Origin: Megaustenia siamemsis
Taxonomy: Eukaryota > Mollusca > Gastropoda > Stylommatophora > Ariophantidae
Direction: 5' to 3'
DNA: 64,000 nt
Assembly: GCA_032433765.1 (NCBI GenBank)
Contig: JAVIAB010000124.1
Span: 96,417,202-96,481,201, forward strand
Below the pieces are notes generated by a model. It made no database searches. It saw only the letters and a program-made list of their open reading frames with translations, and was not told where the DNA came from. How positions within the stretch are numbered: position 1 is the stretch's first letter; every line of letters starts with the position of its first letter. Positions 32,425-42,949 of the stretch are shown piece by piece. The position numbers and the translations under genes were made by a program.

Positions 32425-32930
32425 CGATTGGTTATTGGTTATTGGTTATGGAAGGCCTCGGTATCACAGCAAACGAATTAAAATCCATAATTGCTCAACC
32501 GCCCGTGCCAGTGGAATCATCCGAATTACTAACTCATCTCCCAAACAAAGAAAGGTAACTGTAGTCCTCATCGTAGCAGTCTCAGCACACGCCAAAGGAC
32601 ATAAGGCGAAACCACGCGGAAAGTGAACACATCCAACTGTTCCCTGTCATACGATATCATCATTCATCGTAAACAAGCGGGATATCGAAGCAGGATCAAA
32701 ACGGATGAGACACACACTCACGGTGTGCACAGAGCACTTAACTCAGTAGCTCCTGCAACAAGCCGGACTTGGAATATGAGGAAACTGCAAGAAGGAACAC
32801 TTTTCAGACATAGCCTTCAATGGTTCCTACCGCCTATCCACCATATACCATAGCACCTGATGATGTTAGGCCAACATTGATGATTCCAATTCCAAATATA
32901 TAGACACACAGTGGTGGAAAGTTATCATTT
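32425..32930 (-). mobile_element. R1 repeat copy 4
   Basis: A reverse-orientation copy with the 3' tail (AATAACC-type repeats at 32,425-32,450) and body through the AAAAGTGTTCCTTCTTGCAG block to TTGGAATTGGAATCATCAA. It extends further 5' than the 28.9-kb copy but lacks the YY1-like start. Confidence 0.85.
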
Positions 32931-33650
32931 CCAATCCAACAGAAGCCACATGACCTGTAGTTAGTAAAACCACAGAGAGAATATGATTTTGTGACCTTCA
33001 CTGATTCACTCTTAGATGTGAATGTGTAGTTTACACAATAGGAGAAGTTTTCAACTACAGTGATCCCATTTAAGGCAATTCTGGGATAGCAAGGCAAGTC
33101 TCCTTTATAGCAGCAGAACTTGATGTTCTCCGTTCCCTTCTTGTACCTGCCGCCACACGATTATGATGTCTCATTAACGTGGACATCATTCAATAACAAT
33201 GTCAGATTAACATTCCATAGATATGGCTCTGCTGATGAAATGCTTGGTGCAACAGTTGTATCAATCATACTGGAGGCTCCTGGTCTGCGGTCATTAATAT
33301 CACAGACGGCACATGCTGTTGTTATATTTAGTGTTTCTTTCTGGGTGTAAATATGTGGCACACACATGGAGAGTGGTTTGTGGTCACAGTAATCCCATTA
33401 AAGACAATTCTAGGGTAGCATGGCATAGCTGTTTCAGAACAGCACAATCCTGTTATGTTTTCTGTGTTCGCTATAAAGCTGCTGCTGCTGCTACACAATC
33501 CTGACCAATTATAGGTGTGGACATTATTCACCTGCAATGACAAAACTGCTTTGTTTACATCATAAACCTCTGGAAGCGAATCATTTATGGGACTAATAGT
33601 ACAATTTATTCTTCCATCGGGGATATCTTCATTGAGTCCCCAAAAAAAGG
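32925..33650 (-). pseudogene. Tandemly repeated cysteine-containing ectodomain remnant
   Basis: The minus strand encodes two similar modules. One (33,340-33,640) has NNVHTYNWSGLCSSSSS, TENITGLCC and MPCYPRIVFNGITVT. The other (32,930-33,200) has NDVHVNETS, TENIKFCC and LPCYPRIALNGITVV, followed by SLCGFTNYRSCGFCW. Potential N-glycosylation sites and paired cysteines suggest an extracellular protein. A stop after NETS and a frameshift near 33,340 break the frame. I do not recognise the family. It could be a host pseudogene, spliced exons, or part of a repeat carried with R1. Confidence 0.45.
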
Positions 33651-34249
33651 TATTTGGTTAAAAAGCACATATGCTTTTGAGTTAAACACAAAATGAGCCC
33701 ACTTCACAGATTCAAAATGATCCTTGCCAATGCCATCCGTTTGCACATGTTAGGTCCTTAGCTACCAAACGTCCGAAACGAAGCCATCGAATTAACGACT
33801 TCATCTACAGCGAAGATTAACGAACTGTGAACAAACATTTATGTTCAAACCCTTGAAAACATTTTCAAAAATCTGCCAACTCGCTGCAATAACATATATC
33901 ATGTTGTTCAATGTAAACATTGCTTAGTCCATAGCTCGAATATAAAAAACTGCCATTTTGGTGCGTTCCATGATGTTATCCTCATATTTTTTTTTGGCGA
34001 CCCCGACGAGATATTTGATGACGCGATGTTTGTTTCTAGGCGGGCAAACTAGTTTATTTGTTGTTTCTGTACATTTCTTACAATTGGTTCAATTTCTACT
34101 CCTTCTCTAATACTATTATTTTTGATTCTTTCTTTCCTGACCACTCTAAGCGCTTTTATAGCTTGTCTGTGATGGCACCGGTAGCACGAGGTGGAATTGA
34201 ATATACTCTGTACACGGTGTTTCGTGGTGATGTTGGTTCATTCATTCAT
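33651..34249. other. No recognised feature
   Basis: No long open frame or repeat match. CATTCATTCATCATCATCAT at its right edge belongs to the LINE-E tail. Confidence 0.5.
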
Positions 34250-35250
34250 TCATCATCATCATCATCGTGTGCCCTCTCCGCAACGAAGGTTGGCTACCAT
34301 GGATCGCCATTCTACTCTGTTTCTTGCTCTGGTGGTGCAGGCTGACATAGATTGACTTGTCCATCTTTTGATGTTACTCGTCCATGTTAGTCTTGGTCTG
34401 CCTCTGCCTCTTTTGCCTTGTATTTTTCCTTCCAATATTACTTTTAGTAGGCTGGTGTGTCTTTTAAAATGCCCCAAAAATTTAATTTGTCTTGTCTTAA
34501 TTTTGTTCAGCAGTTCTCTTTTTATTTTCAGTTGTTTTAAAACTACATCGTTTGTTATCTTTTGTTTCCATCCAATTCTACCTATTCTTCTATAAATCCA
34601 CATTTCAAAGGCTTCAATTTTCTGTTCTGTTTTCTTGTCCAATGTCTTTGTTTCTGCACAGGAATATTGAGAAGATGTAACATTTTGCCATTCTTAGTTT
34701 CAGCCCTGCTGATATTTGTTTTGTTGTTAGTATATTTTTCATGGCATTAAAATTACTTTTTGCCATACCTATTCTTTTGTTTATTTCAGTTTTGCATTTT
34801 CCATCATTGATTATAGTATGTCCTAGGTAGTTGTAACTCTGGACTATCTCCAGATGTGTTCCCTCAACTGTGATAATTAAGTGTAGGTCTTGAGAATATT
34901 CTTTGTTTATGATCATAGTTTTAGTCTTTTTGATATTCATTTCTAGTCCATATTTTTTGCTTGTTGTGTTTATCACATTAAGCAATTGTTGTAGGTCTTT
35001 AGGATTTTCTGCTTGTAGAACAGTATCATCAGCATATCTCAGGTTATTGATCATCTTTCCATTAATTTTTAGGCCTGGTATCTCTGAGATGTTTTTAAAG
35101 ATTTGCTCAGTGTATAGATTGAACAAGCTTGGTGATAGGATGCATCCATGTCTTACTTCTCGTTTTATGTCCATGGGTGTAGAGTTCTCCATGTTATATC
35201 TTATTATTGCTGTTTGCTTCCAGTACAAATTACATTCATTCATTAGAAAA
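34250..35250 (-). mobile_element. LINE-E, RT to 3' end
   Basis: The minus strand encodes MDIKREVRHGCILSPSLFNL (motif B), the intact box NNLRYADDTVLQAEN, the thumb SYNYLGHTI and the tail KFLGHFKRHTSLLK and GRGRPRLTW. A 5-bp deletion near 34,660 (TATGG missing relative to copies at 46.27 and 62.35 kb) splits the protein into two frames. The 3' end has a (TGATGA)n tail. Motif A and everything upstream are absent, so it is 5'-truncated. It lies antisense in the intron of receptor copy 2. Confidence 0.85.
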
Positions 35251-35276
35251 ATGAAAATTACATTTTCTCAATTGTT

Positions 35277-35416
35277 CACAATTGATAACATTCATAAAAC
35301 TGTAACGATTCGTCACAATTGATAACATTCATAAAACTGTAACGATTCGTCACAATTGATAACATTCATAAAACTGTAACGATTCTTCACAATTGGTAAC
35401 ATTCATAAATATGTAA
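35277..35416. repeat. 37-bp tandem repeat, about 3.7 units
   Basis: Units begin CACAATTGATAACATTC and end CGATTCGT. The first three are nearly identical and the last is diverged. It lies in the receptor intron, ~300 bp before exon 3, and has no counterpart before exon 3 of copy 1. Confidence 0.9.
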
Positions 35417-35714
35417 TTTTAAATATTTTGCTTCTTGGGCTTGAAACTGATATTTCAAAATAATGAAAGCTCTTGCCAATAAGAATTGCTTCTATTTTTA
35501 TATGCATTAGGTTGAAAGTTGCATAATTGTCACCTACGTCATTACGAATCTCTTTTGTGGTTATATCAAAATTATTTGTAAATCATCTTAGTTTAATTAT
35601 TGATTTTATTTTACAGATTTAACAATAGGTTTCAGACATACAGACATTGTTACAAAAATAGGTCCTCTGTGAATGTAATACAGTTATCTATTACGTTTTT
35701 TTTCCTTTTCTCAG

Positions 35715-36311
35715 GTAAAAACAATCCTCACTCCTAAAAGTGTAACAATCATCATCATCTCAATTGTCATTGTCTTCATTTCAACGGCAGCCCCTGTCTA
35801 CGCCGCAAACAAACTGGGCATGAAATTTGTCCCCGAGAGAAACAAAACTCTTTTGGGGCTCGTTTATTTAGAGAACAGAGACGCTATTGAGGAGGCTTGT
35901 TTCGTGGTCAATAACGCTATACTACCGTTTACTTCTTTTGTCATCATCGTTGTCTGTACCTCAACTTTAGTCGACAAGTTACGGAGAATCACAAAATGGA
36001 GGAAAAAATCAACTCGTTGTAGCGGAAACAAGGTTTCTACACAAAATCAGAGAGTGGCCAAAATGGGTGTGATGATTTCTACCTTGTTTATTGTTTGTTT
36101 AACACCACAGAGTTTTATGTTTATTGGAGTTTTACTGGAGCCTGAAGTTTTTATTGGTGGCAAATATATGAACTTCTTATTAATTCCTGGAGGCTTTGAG
36201 GTTATTTTAGAGGCAATAAATTGGTCAATGAATATCTTCATCTATTATAGGATGAGTGTCAAGTATAGGGATGTTTTCAATGAACTTTTCTGTAAATTAA
36301 TTTGTGATTAA
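35715..36311 (+). CDS. Chemosensory-type GPCR copy 2, last exon (TM4-TM7), intact
   Basis: The exon opens after CTTTTCTCAG and runs 198 codons to TAA. It encodes TM4 (VTIIIISIVIVFISTAAPVY), extracellular loop 2 with EEACFVVNNAILPF, TM5, a basic loop (WRKKSTRCSG), TM6 (STLFIVCLTPQSFMF), and TM7 with SMNIFIYYRMS at the NPxxY position. A short tail follows. It is about 75% identical by eye to exon 3 of copy 1 and has no frameshift. Purpose: a G-protein-coupled plasma membrane receptor, likely for chemical cues. Without a visible exon 2 the gene's function is uncertain. Confidence 0.85.
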   Translation, partial: VKTILTPKSVTIIIISIVIVFISTAAPVYAANKLGMKFVPERNKTLLGLVYLENRDAIEEACFVVNNAILPFTSFVIIVVCTSTLVDKLRRITKWRKKSTRCSGNKVSTQNQRVAKMGVMISTLFIVCLTPQSFMFIGVLLEPEVFIGGKYMNFLLIPGGFEVILEAINWSMNIFIYYRMSVKYRDVFNELFCKLICD

Positions 36312-36391
36312 GACGTTTTTTGTCATTTAATTAACATTATATGTTCTGCAGCATGAATGATCTTAACAGATGGCGTTTTTTTAGTTTGTTA

Positions 36392-36397
36392 AATAAA
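36392..36397 (+). promoter_or_regulatory. AATAAA polyadenylation signal, receptor copy 2
   Basis: AATAAA lies ~80 bp after the stop codon of the last exon, a usual distance. I see no other strong signal before the LINE-E fragment at 36,602. Confidence 0.5.
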
Positions 36398-36601
36398 TCC
36401 AATAGGCAAACAGCAACCAGTTAAACAACACTGTATCATAGTGGCAAATGTTAACCTTTATCCGCCTTGAGTGATCCTGTTTCTTGCTTGTTAAGAACGT
36501 TTTTGTTCTTGCTTCTTCAAGGTTCGAAATTATTGCTTCTTACGTGTGTGTGTGTGTTTATTTGTATGTGTGGGTGTGTGCCGCTCTATAACCTATTTAT
36601 T

Positions 36602-36885
36602 CATCATCATCGAGTGCCGTCTCCGTTACGACGATTGGGTACAATGGTGCGCCATTCTGCTCGGTCTCTTGCTTTGAAGGTGTAGGTTGTCAATAGTGGT
36701 TTGTCTATCTTTTGATGTTACTGGTCCAAGTTAGTCTTGGTCTGCCTCTGCCTCTTTTACCTTGTATTTTCCCCTCCAGGATTACTCTTAGTAGGCTGTT
36801 GTGTTTTTTAACATGGCCCAAAAATCGCATTGTATGAATTGTGCTTAGTAATCTTTTCATTTTTTAGTTGTTTTAAGACTTTATC
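36602..36885 (-). mobile_element. LINE-E 3' fragment
   Basis: It starts with the TCATCATCATCG tail and matches the last ~280 bp of LINE-E (GTTAGTCTTGGTCTGCCTCT and TTACCTTGTATTTTCCC). It is inserted in the duplicated 3' flank of receptor copy 2. Confidence 0.85.
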
Positions 36886-36909
36886 TAACCTATTTTCTGC
36901 ATTATTATT

Positions 36910-37135
36910 ATAATCTGTGCTGTTGGCTTCTTACTATGCAGTTCTCTTAACTAAACTAGGTTCTCTTGTCTCCAACTAACTCTTTCTTTTGAGTTCTGGA
37001 AACACGTATACTGCTCCCTTCTCATTACGTCACCAAAAAATTAGTATTTTCTTTTTCTGATGTGGGGTTCAATCTCGGTAACTGCTATGCATAGGCCTCT
37101 CTCATCAGCATTATTCTTATTGATTATAAAAGTCT
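36910..37135 (-). mobile_element. Unassigned LINE C-terminal remnant
   Basis: The minus strand shows FGDVMRREQYT, the F-G-x-x-M-R-R-E tail motif common to LINE-B/C, followed by broken frames. It is a weak remnant immediately before an opposite-strand LINE-B. Confidence 0.4.
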
Positions 37136-37219
37136 GCTTACTTTTTTCCAATGCTCTGCCATTTAAGACAGTGTAAATGGATTTACTCTAACACATGCAC
37201 AGCACAGACTACACTATTA

Positions 37220-37705
37220 TATATAAACAATGAGGAAAATATTATGCAATCCATTTGGAACTATAGAAACAAGAAAAAGAGTTCTTAAATGTTATGTAGA
37301 GACAATCTTAAGATATGGATGTGAATCATGGACAATAAGACAACAGACAAGAAAATCACTGGAGTCTGTAGAAATGTCGTTTTACAGAAGAATGTTGAGA
37401 ATACCATGGACAACTAAGGAGAGTAATGAAAACGTTCTGGAAGAACAGAAAAGCAAAAAGAGAGCTAATTTCCAAATTAGGCAGAATCAATCATCATTTT
37501 TGGCCATGGAACAACTGGAATATATTGTAACAACTGGGAAAATTGAGGGACGAAGAGATAGAGGGAAGCAAAGAGAAAATATATCAGACAGCTTAAGAGA
37601 ATGGCTTGGCAGAATGTCAACAAAGGAAATGATAAATAACTGTCGAGATCGAAAGTTGTGGAGAGACATGATCACCTCCGCCAGCAGTCCCGGTACTTGA
37701 AGATA
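37220..37705 (+). mobile_element. LINE-B C-terminal part
   Basis: A 156-codon open frame encodes TRKRVLKCYVETILRYGCES, SLESVEMSFYRRMLRIPWTT, QLEYIVTTGKIEGRRDRGK and KLWRDMITSASSPGT. This is the post-RT tail of LINE-B. A short deletion removes FGHVMRR before QLEY. It is 5'-truncated at ~37,220. Confidence 0.85.
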
Positions 37706-37862
37706 ATGATCATCAGTATGGGCATATCAAAAGAGCAACAATGATGGTCTAAAAGGGCACAGAAATAAAGGAAGCTTATTCCACGTTTAGGAGAAACATG
37801 AATTGTTTGGTCGTGTCATGAGAAAGGAATAGCCGGAATATGCTTGAAAAAAAAAAAAAACT

Positions 37863-38045
37863 GAAGAGCCCCCGTATGGGAATTTGGTGTTATTGACCAT
37901 AACTTTTACAGACCTTCAGCACATGATTTCTGGGGTAATGTGGTCGGTATTACGCCCGTGCTGCTTTACTTTCCCAGAAAAAATCCGGTATCCATTTAAG
38001 GCTGGGTGAACCCGGAAGCCGTCGGTTGTGATCTGTAATATACTT
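37863..38045 (-). mobile_element. SINE-A copy 5
   Basis: Matches the body and part of the head: TTACAGACCTTCAGCACATG, CGTGCTGCTTTACTTTCCC and CGGAAGCCGTCGGTTG. Truncated in the tRNA-like region. Confidence 0.85.
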
Positions 38046-39029
38046 GGGTAACTGGAAAGAAAATAAAATAAAATAAAAATGAAAGAAATGAAAACAGAGA
38101 AAAAGGAGAGGTAAAGGGAATGTTGTAAGTCAATAATAGAATTGAGAAGCGAATATAGAGATAGAAAGTTGTCAAGTGACACAGCAATCACGGTATTTGA
38201 TTATTATAGTGGCAAAAAGGAAACGATAGATAACGTAACTGCACATACAAACAAATCTAGAAACGTTCGTTTACGCTTTCATGGATGTTGATGGTTTCAT
38301 GGAAAATCATAATAGTACTCTACTTACTCAGGCTAGATTGTAGAAATGGCAATTCATAGATAGAGCAACTATAATCAGCATTGATTTGGCGCTGTTGCTC
38401 TGTGGAGTACACGGAAACGTTTAACGTTACAATAAGGAATTAGAAAGAAAAAGGAAACTACGCCAGTGACTCTAAACTAATCGATAGCGTGGTGTTTCCT
38501 AATCAAGTTTTATCATCCCTTAGAACTCATGTTCGGGCAGAATGTATTCTATTTCTCCTTTTGAATACTTGGAGTAACGACAGGTTGTAGTCCTACAATG
38601 CCATTCATGTCATGTAGAGAGGTTGTTCGCGGTTACATCAACTGTATCCTTTTCCAAAGCATCCTTTAATTCACTTGATTCAGCCACTTAGTCAGTAAGT
38701 AAGAAATATAAGCATATAGGCAAGTACTTACATTCGTTAAATTGTTTGTTAATTAATTAGACAGTTTGTTTGTTATTTTGTTTATGGACTAATTAGTTAG
38801 TTGTTTTAGTTAATTAGCTAGTTGGTTAGTTTCTGTTCGCTTTTAATTAGTTTGTTCTCTTTGATAATCAATTAGATATATGGCCATTGGCGTCTTGACA
38901 GACAGTTAGTAGCAAGAAATCATGATAAGTCAGTAGTTTGGTAAGGCATTAGTGTCTCATATTGGTGCTGCTTTAATGAACATCCTTTCTCGTGGCTGAA
39001 TTTGCCAATCCTGGACAGACAGATCCATC
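38046..39029. other. No recognised feature
   Basis: A GTTAGTTA-rich AT stretch lies around 38,740-38,870. No coding or repeat match is seen. Confidence 0.5.
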
Positions 39030-39412
39030 CACAGAACGATCAAGGTGTACCCGCGGTACCCGGTCTTGACTCCTTTCTCTTGCGCCTTTTATCTACTGAA
39101 TTTGACATCAGCACTGACTCGACAGTTGCTGTGCCATTTTTTATGTTTGCTCTCCATGTGCTACGATCCGCAGCTACGTTTTCCCAGTTCCTTTCTCTTA
39201 TATAAAATTCCCTCAAGGAAGCCCTGCAAACATCCTTATAACCCAGCACTGGTCTGCCCGTTGGTATCTTTCCGTCCTTAAGTTCGCCATACAATATTTG
39301 TTTGGGAATACGATTGTCTGCCATTTTTCTTACATGGCCCAGCCACCTTAGTCTACGAATTCTAAGTGTTACCAAGATCAATGGGAGTTTGGCTCGTTGT
39401 AAGACATTAGAG
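39030..39412 (-). mobile_element. LINE-F C-terminal part, left of inserted transposon
   Basis: The minus strand encodes RLRWLGHVRKMADNRIPKQI, LYGELKDGKIPTGRP and DVCRASLREFYIRERNWENV, the LINE-F tail. It breaks at about 39,410 with the sequence ATTAGAGATA, and the family continues at 41,533 on the other side of a DNA transposon. Confidence 0.85.
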
Positions 39413-41534
39413 ATATATATGCTCGTTTCAAATCACTTGCCCAACTTCAAAACGCTATTGCTCAGAAACCGTTTGTTAAATCCTGTTGAAATTTTTTCCA
39501 AATGTTATTAGAATGCAAAAGACCCTTTAAATGTATATTTAACAAATATCTTGCAGCTGCAGTTTTCTCTAAAGCGGCGAATTCCTTTGATGTTTGTCAA
39601 AATTGTAAATTGTGAACCCCTAAATAAAAGAAATTACAGTAGCTGCTGGTCTATGATTAATTTTCACTAGGTAAAGGCGTGGCCGTAATGGAGAAATAAC
39701 TGAATAAGGAAAAACACCAGGAGAATTATTGTCTTCTCAGTTCGAGGACGGACGATAATATCAAGGTATACCTGTATGTCCAATTTTCATAGTTGTGTGG
39801 TCCTGAAAGGACCGTTCGTTGAACTAATTTAAGGTAATATATCGACCAACATTGTGGGGGCTATATACTTTCATTCTGAATCAGACGAGTCTAAAAGATT
39901 AATAACTGTTTGGGGTTGAACATTCCACAAACCATCATTTTTCCAATATTCCTCTTCCTGTTTTAAGACGTGGTCTTCACATTTAGCCCAATAATCTTTG
40001 TCTATATTTAATAAAGCGAGATTAGTAAGAGTCTTTACATCGCATATTTTGAATGTTGTATTTGCATCTGCCACTTGTCCTTTTAATTTTGCCCAGATTA
40101 GCTCTATTGGATTTAAATGAGCTTGGTAAGGTGGCAGCCTCAAACTTATATGACCGTGCTCTTGGATAATCTTATCTATTTGAAAAATCGTTGTCCTTTG
40201 TTTTTGCTTTACTAGAGATAGTAATTCAGGTTTTAAGTACATGTTATTAAATTGTATGTGCTCCTTTGTGAGCCATATCTTAATAGCATCTTTTGTACTG
40301 GATGACGTCGGGACTTTATCTTCAAGTGCAACAATGGTGTGGTACGCTGCATTGTCCATTATTAGGCAAGATGGTCGATCTAGTGATGGGAGAACATAAT
40401 TTTCAATCCAATGTCTAAATATGTGACCATTCATCTCAGAGTGATAATCCCGATTGTCTAGGGATTTTGAAAGAAAAATGAGCTCTGCATTCTGTATTAG
40501 TCCATGTTGTCGACTACCTGCATGAGCAATTATCAAGCGCTGTCCTTTGCTGCTAGGTATTAATCTCTTAATCTTTCCATCTGATGATTGCCATTCCCTT
40601 TGGTTAGTGTGGTGAGCATTGATCCATGTTTCATCCAAGTACACAATATCATAACCTTGCTTGCGCACCTCTTTTACTTCACGTAAGTATTTGCTTCTCA
40701 TGACTACTATATGTGGATTCTCACAGATGGTGTTTCGTCCATTGGAATACTTTCTGAATGTAAAGCCTGCAGCTCTCACATTCCTCCATAATGTAGACTT
40801 TGATATTTCAATAATGTTGTTCTTTTTCAGCGATACTTTTAATTTTCTTATTGTAACAGTTTCATTCATACCCAACATTTTGTGAATTTCACTTCTAATA
40901 AGTTCTCTGTCGAAATTATCCAACATTTTTACTCTTCCTTGTGATTTTGTATATTTTGAACATTGACGGTCACGTGCTTGAATCCAGCGATTAAATGACC
41001 GTTTAGATAAATCCAAAATGTGTTTTGTCCTATTCTCAGGGTTTTTAAAGAATGAAATAATCTTCCTCGTTTAGCCTCTTTGCAAAAATAGTCATACATT
41101 TTATTTGCGATGTTTTGTTAACAGGAGAATTTCATTTTAAGACTCATGATAAATGTTATTGTTCCTCGTCTACACCTATGAATGAACGAAAATGGAACAC
41201 ACAATGTCTCGTGTTTTCTACAAGTGTCTAATTGTGTCAAACAAACCATGGGGAAAGCGTGCAAATACGTCAATTCTACCGTCTATGGATTTGTACTCGC
41301 TATTTTTAGTTTAAAATACTGTAAACATTAAGTTTTGACTACATCAATGGGTCGTTATAAATGTATATAAATCAAATAAGCAACAATAATAACCAAATGT
41401 TTTTTTTTAATGAAATTAATTCCCTGTTGGGTTCTAATCATTATAACTTTACATGCAAATTTTGAATATAATACCACAAGCGGTTAAAAAGCTATCGATT
41501 TTTAAAGTTGGGCACGAGTTTTGAAACAAGCTAT
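39413..41534 (-). mobile_element. DD83E (Sailor-like) DNA transposon with matching TIRs
   Basis: The left end, GCTCGTTTCAAATCACTTGC then CCAACTTCAAAA, and the right end read backwards, GCTTGTTTCAAAACTCGTGC then CCAACTTTAAAA, are inverted repeats. They remain alignable for ~100 bp. The element splits one LINE-F copy with TA at the junction. It carries one long transposase frame on the minus strand. It appears structurally complete. Confidence 0.8.
39871..40926 (-). CDS. Transposase, IS630/Tc1-mariner superfamily, DD83E type
   Basis: An unbroken frame codes for ~350 residues from the first ATG (40,924-40,926); it is open for another ~48 codons upstream with no ATG. N-terminal helices (VTIRKLKVSLKKNNIIEISK, then STLWRNVRAAGF) should bind the inverted repeats. 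The catalytic triad is YLDETWINAHH, LIMDNAAYH and PPYQAHLNPIELIWAKLK, with 83 residues between the second Asp and the Glu. The spacing is close to the DD82E Sailor group. Its role is cut-and-paste transposition. Either the true start codon was lost, a non-ATG or spliced start is used, or Met at 40,926 serves as start. Confidence 0.85.
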   Translation of the reverse strand: MLDNFDRELIRSEIHKMLGMNETVTIRKLKVSLKKNNIIEISKSTLWRNVRAAGFTFRKYSNGRNTICENPHIVVMRSKYLREVKEVRKQGYDIVYLDETWINAHHTNQREWQSSDGKIKRLIPSSKGQRLIIAHAGSRQHGLIQNAELIFLSKSLDNRDYHSEMNGHIFRHWIENYVLPSLDRPSCLIMDNAAYHTIVALEDKVPTSSSTKDAIKIWLTKEHIQFNNMYLKPELLSLVKQKQRTTIFQIDKIIQEHGHISLRLPPYQAHLNPIELIWAKLKGQVADANTTFKICDVKTLTNLALLNIDKDYWAKCEDHVLKQEEEYWKNDGLWNVQPQTVINLLDSSDSE

Positions 41535-41775
41535 AGTTACTTTGTTCTGCCATTTAATGTTCATAATCTTGCGAAGGCAACGTACATGGAAGCTGTTTAA
41601 CCTTTTCTTTTGCGCTGCATAGGTAGTCCAAGTTTCTGATCCGTATAGAAATGTACTAAGTACACAACTTTGGTAAATTTGAATCTTGAGTCCTGAGTGT
41701 TAACTTGGTGTTGGCTCATCTCTATCTTTAAGTTTGCCAAATGTGGAAGCTGCCTTTCCGATTCGGTAATTTATT
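41535..41775 (-). mobile_element. LINE-F fragment, right of inserted transposon
   Basis: It matches LINE-F at ~31,270-31,500 (GCCATTTAATGTTCATAAT, TGATCCGTATAGAAATG, AGTACACAACTTTGG). It is the continuation of the 39,030-39,412 piece. Confidence 0.8.
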
Positions 41776-42590
41776 CACTTAGTTAGTGCGGAAATGTATT
41801 CACTTAGTGCATTAAATATTTTAATTAATTAGTAGTTAGTTCATTGGCTGGGTGAGTGGATGGTCAGTTGGGTGGTTTATTTATTTGTTTTTTTGTCTAC
41901 AGTCCGTAGACAGCACGTAGGGAATAATTGTAAGAATTTAATACTTTTAATCTCACAAGATTCACAGCTACATCTTTTAGGTCTTGTTTTCTTCTTAGGT
42001 TAATAGCTGAGCCGTTTCCAAAAATTGTTCTGCATATTATTTTCTTTTACATTTTTCTTCTTTTCTTTTTCCACGGGTGTTCGTATAATGGACTGGCAAA
42101 GGTATGGTCCTTTTTCGTCCACCTGAAAACATTACTGAGAACATTACTGAGAACATTACTGAGAACATTACTGAGAACATTACTGACATGCGTCCCGGCT
42201 CTGGGCATTTATAGCTTTAAGCGCATTTTTGATTGGTTTCTTTTATAGTGTTATTGGGTATCATTTTTTGTCAATTTATGCTTCATAGTATTCTGACCTT
42301 TTTTATTTTCGAAGATCCTTAGTTTATTTCTATAACTTTCTTTCGCATTCGTTTATTAGCACATGAATCACTCAAGGGTTGAACATCATGAGTTTCGAGT
42401 GCTTCTTAAATATCTGATCTCTAAATCATCGTATGTTAGTTACAGGTACATGATTTCAACGTTAAACTGATCCTATTCGCATGTATGCATCCATCTCGTG
42501 ACATCTTACTTCCTAACTAGGTAAAGTGGGCAACTTTTTGTAGAAGTTATTTAATTTACGTTTTGTACCATTGATTGTTTTGATACAATT
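41776..42590. other. Unassigned DNA with a 12-bp tandem repeat
   Basis: At 42,124-42,186 the unit GAGAACATTACT repeats about five times. The rest shows no coding or repeat match. Confidence 0.7.
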
Positions 42591-42591
42591 T

Positions 42592-42920
42592 AGGTAAAGG
42601 TAAAGTACGAGACTTGAACAGGCGTGTTAATACGGGAGTTAACACCCTTATGTCCTCGGCCGCCTATTCAGAAATGTTCGGATATTTCTGTATAGCGTCG
42701 TCTCAAGCATCGAAACTCAGATGCGAAGCGACATTCCTCACCTTCCCAGGGTCATACCCTGGTACCCATCTCTGCCAATATCTGGGTCGATTGTGGGGAA
42801 TTTTTTTTTCCCCAACCAAGAGTACAATTCACACTGCTCCCAGCGGGAATCGAACGCGGGTTGTCCGAACGTAGCTAGTCCAGCCGGGTGGTTTTCCCAA
42901 CTAGGCTAACGAGATGGGTT
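42592..42920 (-). mobile_element. SINE-B copy, full length
   Basis: Reverse-orientation match to the 59,102-59,443 element. It has the first tRNA-like module near 42,840-42,915 (GGGAATCGAACGCGGG is its B box) and the second near 42,600-42,680. The central body contains CAGATGCGAAGCGACATTCC. The two modules at opposite ends make it a dimeric SINE. Confidence 0.85.
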
Positions 42921-42949
42921 TCAAATGTAGGTGTCGATGTATATGTTTC

